7,562 nt of DNA from CAYJVP01 sp964373615 (GTDB taxonomy: Bacteria > Patescibacteriota > Patescibacteriia > UBA9934 > GWF2-40-263), in contig CAYJVP010000051.1 of assembly GCA_964373615.1 (NCBI GenBank), positions 1 through 7,562 of the forward strand, read 5' to 3'. Below the pieces are notes generated by a model. It was not told the DNA's origin. It saw nothing but the letters and a program-made list of their open reading frames with translations, and did not search any database. The position numbers and the translations under genes were made by a program. This document shows, piece by piece, positions 1-5,695 of this stretch. The stretch's first letter is position 1. Each line of letters opens with the position of its first letter.

Positions 1-5
1 ACCGA

Positions 6-28
6 CCCTCGCCAACGGCGGGGGTTTT
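6..28 (+). terminator. Possible intrinsic terminator of an upstream plus-strand gene
   Basis: The 8-bp stem CCCTCGCC (6-13) pairs with GGCGGGGG (17-24), with one T-G wobble and a 3-base loop AAC. It is followed directly by TTTT and then GGTTT. This is the layout of a rho-independent terminator read on the plus strand. The gene it would serve lies left of the window, so the assignment cannot be tested here. The T-tract is short and broken by GG, which lowers confidence. Confidence 0.4.
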
Positions 29-33
29 GGTTT

Positions 34-126
34 GACAAGACGACGAGGGTTTACGAGCAGGGGCTTGACACCGGTGAGGCTTTTTGTTAAGGTTGGCCCT
101 CGCAAAATTGAGGCGAAACGGGCCGA
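34..126. other. Intergenic stretch with no recognisable gene
   Basis: No convincing coding sequence or RNA gene is seen between the terminator-like hairpin and the inverted-repeat element. A short frame runs through it (32-244) but has no ribosome-binding site and a basic, low-information translation. Two TTGACA hexamers occur (32-37 and 65-70), but neither has a good -10 hexamer at 16-18 bases, so no promoter is called. Within the first 566 bases, the structure to the right of this stretch is listed in separate entries. Confidence 0.5.
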
Positions 127-191
127 AGGGGCCTATTCCCGAATGAACGTTTCAGGCGAAACCGCAGCATTTCGAGACAGAATCGCCGAAC

Positions 192-230
192 ACATTTTGA
201 GGTTTATCCGGAGGATAAGCCGAAAAATGT
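192..230. repeat. Long hairpin in the left arm of the nested repeat
   Basis: Positions 192-209 pair with 213-230. The segment ACATTTT (192-198) pairs with AAAATGT (224-230), two mismatches follow, and then GGTTTATCC (201-209) pairs with GGATAAGCC (213-221) with one G-T wobble. The loop is GGA. The matching place in the right arm has only about seven bases (393-399), so this hairpin looks like an addition to one arm. There is no T-tract on either strand, so it is not called a terminator. Confidence 0.55.
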
Positions 231-264
231 TGAGGGACCTCTGAAAAACTGATGGATTTTCGTT

Positions 265-293
265 TCCGCCGGAGGCGGATCCGCCTATGGCGG
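265..293. repeat. Palindromic GGATCC-centred module, copy 1
   Basis: A perfect 14-base palindrome AGGCGGATCCGCCT (273-286) is flanked by CCGCC (266-270) and GGCGG (289-293), so the whole unit folds on itself. Positions 265-286 are identical to 465-486 at 21 of 22 bases, exactly 200 bases away. The unit lies inside the MITE-like element. Its copying within one intergenic region suggests a REP-like short palindromic repeat of this genome. Confidence 0.6.
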
Positions 294-303
294 AGAACGG
301 GCT

Positions 304-350
304 GTCGAGCCCCACGAAACGTAGTAAAAGCTACGTTGAGTGGGGTCGAC
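304..350. repeat. Central hairpin of the MITE-like element
   Basis: GTCGA (304-308) pairs with TCGAC (346-350), and CCCCA (310-314) pairs with TGGGG (341-345). After three mismatches, AACGTAG (318-324) pairs with CTACGTT (331-337). The loop is TAAAAG. A perfect 12-base palindrome ACGGGCGCCCGT follows (349-360). This stem occupies the middle of the element where an autonomous copy would carry its transposase. Confidence 0.5.
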
Positions 351-422
351 GGGCGCCCGTGAGACGAAAAGACGCAGTTTTGCAGAGGTCCCTTGAGGTG
401 ATTCTGGCCGAAAGGGTGCGGT

Positions 423-461
423 TGCCCGCCCGGCCGACCGGCTCGGCCGGTCGGACGGGCA
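423..461. repeat. GC-rich hairpin in the right arm
   Basis: CCGACCGG (434-441) pairs perfectly with CCGGTCGG (447-454) around the loop CTCGG, and TGCCCG (423-428) pairs with CGGGCA (456-461) with an asymmetric internal bulge. It belongs to the roughly 100 bases in the right arm that have no counterpart in the left arm. No U-tract follows on either strand, so terminator activity is not supported. Confidence 0.5.
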
Positions 462-464
462 GCC

Positions 465-492
465 TCCGCCGAAGGCGGATCCGCCTTCCGCC
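465..492. repeat. Palindromic GGATCC-centred module, copy 2
   Basis: This is the second copy of the unit at 265-293. It holds a perfect 18-base palindrome GAAGGCGGATCCGCCTTC (471-488) with CCGCC in front. It is followed by another small stem, ATCGCC (500-505) with GGCGAT (509-514) around TTT. On the minus strand these stems lie just downstream of uvrA, but T-runs precede them in that direction, so they are not a typical terminator. Confidence 0.6.
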
Positions 493-566
493 GCAGCGGA
501 TCGCCTTTGGCGATTGGCGGAAAAAGGACATTTGGGAACAGGCCCCTAAGCGTTCGTTCTCTTCGG

Positions 567-3222
567 TTATTTTCCCTTCTTCCCTGCTCCCTTTTCTCCC
601 GCCACCTTTCCTCCAGCCAACACCTCTTTCAAATATTCGCCGGTGAAATTTCCCTTCACCTTCGTAATTTCCTGCGGCGTTCCTTCGGCAACGATAAGGC
701 CGCCTTTGATTCCACCCTCTGGCCCCATGTCAATCACCCAATCCGCCCCTTTGATAACGTCCATGTTGTGCTCGATGATAAGCACAGTGTTCCCTTTGTC
801 AACCAACATGTTCAAAACGCCAAGCAATCGCTTTGTATCCTCAAAATGAAGACCGGTCGTTGGCTCGTCCAAGATATAGAGTGTCCGACCCGTGGCGCGA
901 CGAGAAAGCTCGGTCGCAAGTTTCACGCGCTGCGCCTCCCCGCCCGAAAGCGTGGTGGCGGACTGACCGAGTTTGATATAACCCAGTCCCACCTCGTGGA
1001 GAATAGAAAGTTTGTCAAAGACAAGCGGCTGGTCGGTAAAAAAGCGACGCGCTTCCTCCACCGTCATCTCAAGCACGTCGGCGATGTTCTTCCCTTTGTA
1101 ATGAACCTCGAGCGTCTCAATGTTATAGCGTCGCCCGTGGCACTCGGGACATTCCACATAGACGTCCGGCATGAACTGCATCTCAATGCGCTGCATGCCG
1201 TCGCCCGCGCACACCTCGCAGCGCCCGCCGCCTTTCACGTTGAAGCTAAATTTCCCTGCGTCGAAGTTGCGCATCTTGGCCTCGGGCACCTCGGTAAACA
1301 GATCGCGCACGGTTGTGAAAAGACCTGTGTACGTCGCCGGGTTCGAGCGTGGGGTGCGACCGATCGGCGATTGATCAATCGCCACGACCTTGTCGATGTA
1401 TTCGAGGCCGGAAAGTTTTTCGTGGTCGCCCGGATAGGCCTTCGCCCGATAAAAATGTTTGAGGAGCGCCTTGCCAAGAATGTCGAGCACGAGCGTGGAT
1501 TTGCCAGAGCCTGACACGCCGGTCACGCACACGAGTTTGCCCAGAGGAATCTTCACGTCCACATTTTTTAAGTTGAACGCCCGTGCCTTGTGCACGGTCA
1601 GAAACTTGCCGTTCCCCTTGCGGGCATGCTTCGGAACCGCGATCGATTTTTTGCCAGAGAGATACTGCCCGGTCAACGATTCCGGATTCTTCATGAGATC
1701 CGCAATTTTTCCTTGGGCGACAATCTCGCCTCCGTACTCCCCGGCTCCAGGCCCCACATCAATCACATAATCGGCCTCCCGAATCATGGTCTCATCGTGC
1801 TCGACCACAACGACCGTGTTGTCGAGATCGCGCAGGCGTTTCACGGTTTCGATAAGTTTGCTGTTGTCGCGCGGATGGAGACCAATGGACGGCTCATCCA
1901 AAATGTAGATGACGCCCGAAAGCGCGCTCCCAAGCTGGGTGGCGAGTCGCACCCGCTGTGCTTCCCCGCCGGAGAGCGTCATCGCGCTGCGATCAAGTGT
2001 CAGGTAGCCCAAGCCCACATCAAGCAAATTCTCGATGCGGCCAAAAATCTCCTTTGCCACGCGCCCGATCACGGCNNNNNNNNNNNNNNNNNNNNNNNNN
2101 NNNNNNNNNNNNNNNNNNNNNNNNNNNNNNNNNNNNNNNNNNNNNNNNNNNNNNNNNNNNNNNNNNNNNNNNNNNCTTTTCTTTGGAAATTTTTTCAACC
2201 GGCACGTTGAGCGAAAACTTATGCCGCTTCCCCACGGCCTCAAGAAGACGCAGGTAACTCGTCTGGTTTCCGGCAATGCGCGTCCAAGGACGAATCGCCC
2301 CTTCGGCGAACGTCAGACGACGGTTGGGGACCACGAGATCCGGTTCGAGCACGAGCTTCAAGCCGAGTCCTGTGCACTCCGGACACGCCCCGTGCGGGGA
2401 ATTAAACGAGAAAAGGCGAGGCTCTGGCCGCGGCAAATTCACTTTGCAGGTGGGGCAGCTGAAACTTTGCGAGAAAAGCTGCTCGTCGCCATTGTTGTCG
2501 GAGAGGACGAGCATGAGTCCGTTGCCATAGTCAAGCGCCTTCCCCACAAGCTCCTTCAGGCGCGAGGCGGACGGAGCCTGCCCCTGCTCCACGGTCGCGA
2601 TCAAGAGATCAATCGAATGCGGCTTTGACTTGTCGCGGCGCGTGCCGATCGCCTCTTCGATGTCCATGAGAAACCCGTCAAGCCGAACGGATTGAAAACC
2701 AGCTTGCTGAGAAGACACGAGCACCTGCCTGTGTTCACCCTTTGCTCCCTGCACGACTGGTGCGAACAGGTGGACGGTCGTGTGACTCATGATGCGCAAA
2801 ATTTCCGAAACGATTTGGTCCACGGTCTGCTCCACGACCGGCTGGCCGCATAGATGACAATGCGGACGGCCCGCGCGGGCAAACAAAACACGCAGGTAGT
2901 CGTAAATCTCTGTCACGGTTCCGACCGTGGAGCGCGGATTATGCGAGGAAGATTTCTGGTCAATGGCGACCGTGGGAGAGAGACCAGTAATTTCGTCGAC
3001 ATCCGGTTTGTCCTTGAGCTCCAAGAACTGACGGGCGTAACTCGAAAGGGATTCCATGTACCGCCGCTGTCCCTCGGCGTACAACGTGTCAAATGCCAGG
3101 GAGGATTTTCCAGAACCAGAGAGACCTGTGATCACGACGAACGTATTCTTCGGGATGTCCACGTCAATATTTTTCAAGTTGTGAACACGCGCGCCGCGGA
3201 TGGAAATCACGTCTTTTTTCAT
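567..3222 (-). CDS. uvrA: UvrABC excinuclease subunit A (interrupted by an assembly gap)
   Basis: UvrA is the DNA-damage-recognition ATPase of nucleotide excision repair; it forms a dimer and loads UvrB onto lesions in the cytoplasm. The N-terminal 349 residues show Walker A GLSGSGKS (33-40), the IDQKSSSHNPRSTVGT Q-loop region (87-102) and a zinc site C256/C259...C280/C283. After the gap, 502 residues carry the first signature TLSGGEAQR with Walker B YILDEP, a second Walker A GVSGSGKST (1494-1520), a second zinc site CEVC...CPEC, and the second TLSGGEAQR with YILDEPTTGLH. The C-terminus ends in a Gly/Lys-rich tail. ATG at 3222 is preferred; an in-frame GTG at 3231 would add three residues, and neither has a Shine-Dalgarno. 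The visible 851 residues plus about 105-110 missing match the usual length. It appears monocistronic, with its own promoter. The interruption is an N run, not evidence of a broken gene. Confidence 0.96.
2076..2175. other. Assembly gap of 100 N inside uvrA
   Basis: Exactly 100 undetermined bases, the usual placeholder for a scaffold gap of unknown size. The uvrA reading frame differs on the two sides (codon phase from 3222 versus phase to the stop at 567), so 100 cannot be the true length. Recalled E. coli UvrA has roughly 105-110 residues between the flanking segments, implying about 320 bases. The missing part should contain the end of the first ATPase insertion with a CxxCxGxRL motif. Confidence 0.9.
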
Positions 3223-3243
3223 AGGAAGCACGAAGTATCGGAA

Positions 3244-3272
3244 AGGCTAACATACTTTTTTCTGTGTGGCAA
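3244..3272 (-). promoter_or_regulatory. Predicted uvrA promoter
   Basis: Read on the minus strand, TTGCCA (3272-3267) and TAGCCT (3249-3244) are separated by exactly 17 bases, and TGT precedes the -10 as an extended TGn element. Transcription would start near 3237, leaving a leader of about 15 bases without a Shine-Dalgarno. No palindrome resembling a known LexA box is seen, so SOS control is not supported by the sequence. The same -10 hexamer and spacing recur before secG. Confidence 0.5.
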
Positions 3273-3305
3273 GCCCTGAAGCGACCTGACGAAAATAACA
3301 CCCTC

Positions 3306-3333
3306 AAACAAAAATCTCCCGGAACGTGGGAGA
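3306..3333 (-). terminator. Intrinsic terminator of the dsbA-like / VirB2-like operon
   Basis: On the minus strand, TCTCCC and GGGAGA (3333-3328 with 3320-3315) form a 6-bp stem around a 7-base loop and are followed by TTTTTGTTT. It begins 22 bases past the stop of the VirB2/TrbC-like gene and lies upstream of the uvrA promoter, so it should insulate uvrA from the operon. The plus-strand complement has no T-tract after the stem, so it works in one direction only. Confidence 0.75.
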
Positions 3334-3355
3334 CGACAAACAACGAATGTTTCGT

Positions 3356-4579
3356 TCATTTATTCAGGCACGTTCGTGCGCTGCCATACTCTGTGAACTG
3401 ACAGTCAGCCTTAATCTGATCCTTACAATAATTAGCCTCACAGATTTCCTTATAGTACGTATACTCTCCAAGCGATTGATCGTCCTCAAGATCAAAAAGC
3501 CATTGTGTCCCATCCTCATTTTGGGCCAAGACGGTCCCATAGTTTGCACAGCTGGTGATCGTGGAGCAATCAAACGCGACCGCGGCGCATTGGCCGTTCG
3601 TCGCTGAGTCAACGAACTCAGATGGCTCAAACCCCTCATCCTTTGTGTACTTACACCATGCGTGCTGCATGCGTCCTTCCTTGTTTTCCGGACTCAACAC
3701 CGCGCACACGCCGGAGCTCGGTGTTGCTGTGGCAAACGGCGGCCCGGTTGTCACTTCCTGACAAGCAACGCATTTCGGTTTCCCTGAAATTTCCATGCAC
3801 ACCTTTGGAAAGGAGACACCCGATGGATGAGCAACCTCCTCACCCCCGCACCACGACCACTTGCAAGTCACGTCGGTCAACTCCTGATCCTGTGGATCCT
3901 TGAGCACCTTTGAATCCGGATCCTCACACAATGGCTTGCCTTCCTCCAGCGCAAAATCATCTCCTACGTTTTCCACCTCAAATCCCTTTTCAATATAATA
4001 CTCACACGTGGTGTCTTCAGCGTAGATGAGAACTTGACGAATTTTGGGAATCGGCGGCACCTCGAGTTTTCGCAGCTGGGGATTCACGGTTTCCAGAAGC
4101 AGCACGGCAAACATGAGGAGCACAAACCCGGTCACCGCGTTTCGAATCCGCTCCTTTGCCTTTCCGACATCCCCGCTTCCAGAAGCGGCCACGTATTGAG
4201 CGCCTGCGACCATGACCATCACAACCGCGATCAAGGCGGAGACGCCGATCAAATAGTTATAAAACGTGTTGATGTAGTCGCCAAAATCCGTGACAGATGT
4301 TTTGTACGTGTTCTCCCCAATCGGGATCGCGACGTTCAGATCAAGCGGGGATGGCTGCGCGTAACAATACCCATACTCCGCTCCCTTGCATGCCTTTATC
4401 GCTTCCGCAGTCTTATTGTCCCACCGCCCGTCCGCCACGCCGTTCTTATCAAAATCCACGGTGCATGCGGTTTTTGTCCAGCATTGAAGTTTGTCCTTTG
4501 GCTGCTGCTCCTCGGCCTGAGTGGAAAACAACGGCAGGGCAACAAGCGCGAGAGTAAAGAAAATCATGCGCCAGCGCAT
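3356..4579 (-). CDS. VirB2/TrbC-like pilin-type membrane protein with cysteine-rich extracellular tail
   Basis: The 407-residue protein has a signal peptide (1-22, predicted cut after TQA), then a pre-membrane region with four Cys (33, 39, 64, 72). Two hydrophobic helices follow (about 107-131 and 147-164), joined by a short charged loop SGSGDVGKAKERIRN. This helix-loop-helix is the pattern of VirB2/TrbC pilin subunits of type IV secretion and is common in CPR bacteria. From residue 192 the tail has 16 more Cys and no membrane segment, making 20 in all; ordinary VirB2 subunits lack such a tail. DFDKNGVAD (42-50) resembles a calcium-binding DxDxNGxxD loop. The gene starts one base after the stop of the dsbA-like gene and has a good Shine-Dalgarno, so the two are probably co-transcribed. 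I infer a surface protein stabilised by disulfides; whether it polymerises is unknown. The family call is good, the function is not established. Confidence 0.8.
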   Translation of the reverse strand: MRWRMIFFTLALVALPLFSTQAEEQQPKDKLQCWTKTACTVDFDKNGVADGRWDNKTAEAIKACKGAEYGYCYAQPSPLDLNVAIPIGENTYKTSVTDFGDYINTFYNYLIGVSALIAVVMVMVAGAQYVAASGSGDVGKAKERIRNAVTGFVLLMFAVLLLETVNPQLRKLEVPPIPKIRQVLIYAEDTTCEYYIEKGFEVENVGDDFALEEGKPLCEDPDSKVLKDPQDQELTDVTCKWSWCGGEEVAHPSGVSFPKVCMEISGKPKCVACQEVTTGPPFATATPSSGVCAVLSPENKEGRMQHAWCKYTKDEGFEPSEFVDSATNGQCAAVAFDCSTITSCANYGTVLAQNEDGTQWLFDLEDDQSLGEYTYYKEICEANYCKDQIKADCQFTEYGSARTCLNK

Positions 4580-4580
4580 A

Positions 4581-5324
4581 TTAGCTCTCCTTCCTCACAA
4601 GCCGATCAATGAGCGATCGCAGGACATCTGCCGGAATCGCGCCATCGACTTTAATCCCGTTAAAAAAGAACGTCGGGGTGCCAATCACACCCGCGGCAAG
4701 CCCAGCTTCATAGTCTTCCTGAACTTCTGCGGCATAGGCGCGTGAGGAAAGACAGGAGAGAAAACGTCCCATGTCAAGGTCGATCTCCCGCGCATATCGC
4801 ACCAAAGATTCTTCGGAAAGGTCCGACTGATTCTGATACATCTTGTCATGCAGCTCCCAAAATTTTCCCTGGTCGTCCGCGCACTCCCCTGCTTCGGCCG
4901 CACGTGGCGCATCCGGGTGGAGATCCACCAAGGGAAAATCCCGATATACGTAGCGAATTTGATCGCCGTATTCGTACGCGAGCGAACGCATAAGGAAACT
5001 CACTTGACGCGAGTAGGGACAACCGAAATCCGCAAACTCAACGATGGTGAGCGTGGCGTTCTCACTCCCAAGCGACGGATCGCCCACGCTGTCTACCTGC
5101 GTGTTTGGGTTTGGAGAGGCAGCCGCGGCCGCGATTCGACTTATACTCATCTCCCGCGCGTAGGATTCCTGAAGGTCTACGATCTCGCCGGACTGGATGA
5201 GCCGCATATAGTGAACAACACGCCACACAAACACAGCGACCACCGCCATCACGGCGACCGTCATAACCGTAGCCAAGAGGTGTCGCTCTTTTGTTTTGGG
5301 AGCCGCGGTCGGGAGGTCTGGCAT
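4581..5324 (-). CDS. Membrane-anchored DsbA-like thioredoxin-fold protein (CPYS active site)
   Basis: A 247-residue protein of the DsbA/BdbD-like thioredoxin group (Thioredoxin_4 type), which handles disulfides in secreted proteins. A short cytoplasmic N-terminus is followed by one transmembrane helix (about 15-37), a linker, and the thioredoxin domain from about residue 80. The family pattern is clear: VEFADFGCPYS (95-105), CADDQGKFWELHDKMY (148-163), and the cis-proline loop GVIGTPTFFFNG (212-223) with P217. Helical insert residues lie between. The active site is C102-P-Y-S105, so the second cysteine of CxxC is serine (codon TCG at 5012-5010). C148 and C191 may form the structural disulfide common in this group. 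It is first in a two-gene operon whose second product has 20 extracellular cysteines, its likely substrate. It may act as a monothiol isomerase or reductase, or rely on C148. ATG at 5324 has no Shine-Dalgarno. Confidence 0.85.
   Translation of the reverse strand: MPDLPTAAPKTKERHLLATVMTVAVMAVVAVFVWRVVHYMRLIQSGEIVDLQESYAREMSISRIAAAAASPNPNTQVDSVGDPSLGSENATLTIVEFADFGCPYSRQVSFLMRSLAYEYGDQIRYVYRDFPLVDLHPDAPRAAEAGECADDQGKFWELHDKMYQNQSDLSEESLVRYAREIDLDMGRFLSCLSSRAYAAEVQEDYEAGLAAGVIGTPTFFFNGIKVDGAIPADVLRSLIDRLVRKES
4587..4592 (-). promoter_or_regulatory. Strong Shine-Dalgarno for the VirB2/TrbC-like gene
   Basis: AAGGAG on the minus strand lies 7 bases before ATG (4579) and inside the last codons of the dsbA-like gene. 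It fixes the start of the downstream gene and supports translation from a shared message. The other four genes in the window lack an obvious site at normal spacing, so this one stands out. Confidence 0.75.
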
Positions 5325-5347
5325 ACGAAGAAGAGGAAATCAAAAAT

Positions 5348-5356
5348 AGTATAGCA
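5348..5356 (-). promoter_or_regulatory. Predicted extended -10 promoter of the dsbA-like operon
   Basis: The minus strand reads TGCTATACT, an extended -10 (TGn plus TATACT, five of six consensus). The -35 position at 17 bases (5376-5371, GCCTCT) is poor and falls inside the palindrome at 5364-5396. Transcription would start near 5341, giving a leader of about 17 bases before ATG 5324. A weak -35 covered by a palindrome suggests control by a protein bound there. Confidence 0.55.
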
Positions 5357-5363
5357 CGGTTGG

Positions 5364-5396
5364 CCCCATTAGAGGCCTGAGGGGCCTCTAATGGGG
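5364..5396. promoter_or_regulatory. Perfect palindrome between divergent promoters, possible operator
   Basis: CCCCATTAGAGGCC (5364-5377) and GGCCTCTAATGGGG (5383-5396) are perfect complements around a 5-base centre, TGAGG. The repeat covers the expected -35 of the dsbA-like operon and ends exactly where the -35 TTGACG of secG begins. No T-tract follows on either side, so it is not a terminator. It could bind a dimeric regulator affecting both directions, or be an intergenic palindromic repeat. Confidence 0.5.
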
Positions 5397-5425
5397 TTGA
5401 CGAAAAGCAACGTCTCTGGTAGCCT
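5397..5425 (+). promoter_or_regulatory. Predicted secG promoter
   Basis: TTGACG (5397-5402), a 17-base spacer and TAGCCT (5420-5425), with TGG giving an extended TGn before the -10. Transcription would begin near 5432, leaving about 26 bases before ATG 5458 with no Shine-Dalgarno. The architecture matches the uvrA promoter: same spacing, same TAGCCT, same TGn. Confidence 0.55.
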
Positions 5426-5457
5426 AGAGATGTTCGCGAAAACCGCCTGCATCTGTT

Positions 5458-5676
5458 ATGCTCACGTTCATCCTCAATATTTCACAGATCGTCCTCTCGA
5501 CCCTGCTCGTCGCCTGCATTCTCTTGCAAGCGCGCGGAGCAGGCCTTGGCGCCGCGTTTGGCGGCGAGGGAAACGTGTACCGCACGAAGCGCGGTATTGA
5601 AAAACGTCTCTTCCAGGCAACCATCGTGGTTGCGATCCTCTTCTTCGGCGTTGCCCTTGCAAATGTGATTGCGTAA
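5458..5676 (+). CDS. secG: Protein translocase subunit SecG
   Basis: SecG is the small auxiliary subunit of the SecYEG channel and helps the SecA-driven protein export cycle in the inner membrane. The 72-residue product has the family layout: a first transmembrane helix (about 2-23), the loop LLQARGAGLGAAFGGEG with the FGG signature (22-38), the KRGIEKRLFQ segment before the second helix, and a second helix (about 53-72). Length is typical of compact SecG proteins. ATG at 5458 is the only good start; there is no Shine-Dalgarno. It is followed almost without gap by the substrate-binding protein, so the two are likely co-transcribed. The export substrates may include that protein and the signal-peptide-bearing product of the divergent operon. 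Confidence 0.9.
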   Translation: MLTFILNISQIVLSTLLVACILLQARGAGLGAAFGGEGNVYRTKRGIEKRLFQATIVVAILFFGVALANVIA

Positions 5677-5695
5677 GGGGGCAACGCGTCATCTT

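Larger units (their letters stand above)
234..392. mobile_element. MITE-like element with terminal inverted repeats and TTGA direct repeat
   Basis: The left end GGGACCTCTGAAAAACTG (234-251) matches the complement of the right end (375-392) at 17 of 18 positions. The similarity resumes as TTTTCGTYTC further in (257-266 with 361-370), giving ends of about 33 bp. The direct repeat TTGA flanks both sides (230-233 and 393-396), as expected for a 4-bp target-site duplication. The 159-bp body has no open frame for a transposase and is mostly hairpins. From memory, the ends look like those of IS5-type elements, but this is not a database match. The alternative is that the TTGA copies are chance inside a larger inverted repeat. 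Confidence 0.55.
127..547. repeat. Nested long imperfect inverted-repeat element
   Basis: The outer arms AGGGGCCTATTCCCGAATG (127-145) and the complement of 529-547 match at 17 of 19 positions. Further in, three blocks pair in the same order: AACCGCA (160-166) with 417-423, TTTCG (170-174) with 409-413, and CAGAATC (178-184) with 400-406. The innermost arms are the MITE-like ends (234-266 and 361-392). The arms therefore match collinearly over more than 100 bases. They are interrupted by an extra hairpin in the left arm (192-230) and about 100 bases of GC-rich palindromes in the right arm (424-528). The element begins 19 bases past the uvrA stop and carries no plausible gene. It could be a non-autonomous mobile element with nested insertions or a very large structured RNA/DNA hairpin. 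No target-site duplication is seen at the outer ends. Confidence 0.65.

Noticed and set aside
127..547. A known structured RNA (tmRNA, RNase P RNA, SRP RNA) in the repeat region
   Set aside because: TGATTCTGG at 399-407 recalls the tmRNA 5' end, and the hairpin at 192-230 recalled an SRP-like tip. The other conserved blocks are absent: no T-arm, no CCA end, no RNase P core motif, no SRP domain IV loop.
1..566. CRISPR array
   Set aside because: The repeats are inverted or occur only twice, without regular repeat-spacer periodicity.
500..566. Intrinsic terminator for uvrA
   Set aside because: Stems such as ATCGCC-TTT-GGCGAT (500-514) exist, but on the minus strand the T-run precedes the stem instead of following it.
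287..646. Open frames inside the inverted-repeat region
   Set aside because: Their translations are Arg/Pro-rich products of GC palindromes, without start signals, and overlap the end of uvrA.
507..1514. Long plus-strand open frame (335 codons) antisense to the end of uvrA
   Set aside because: The minus strand encodes unmistakable UvrA motifs over the same bases. The antisense translation has no recognisable domain and is a shadow of the GC-rich coding frame.
2020..2276. Open frames that run through the N block
   Set aside because: Undetermined bases contain no stops by construction, so frames joined across them are artefacts. Only the parts supported by UvrA motifs are kept.
3232..3355. 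LexA/SOS box upstream of uvrA
   Set aside because: No CTGT-N8-ACAG-like or Gram-positive SOS palindrome is seen near the predicted promoter.
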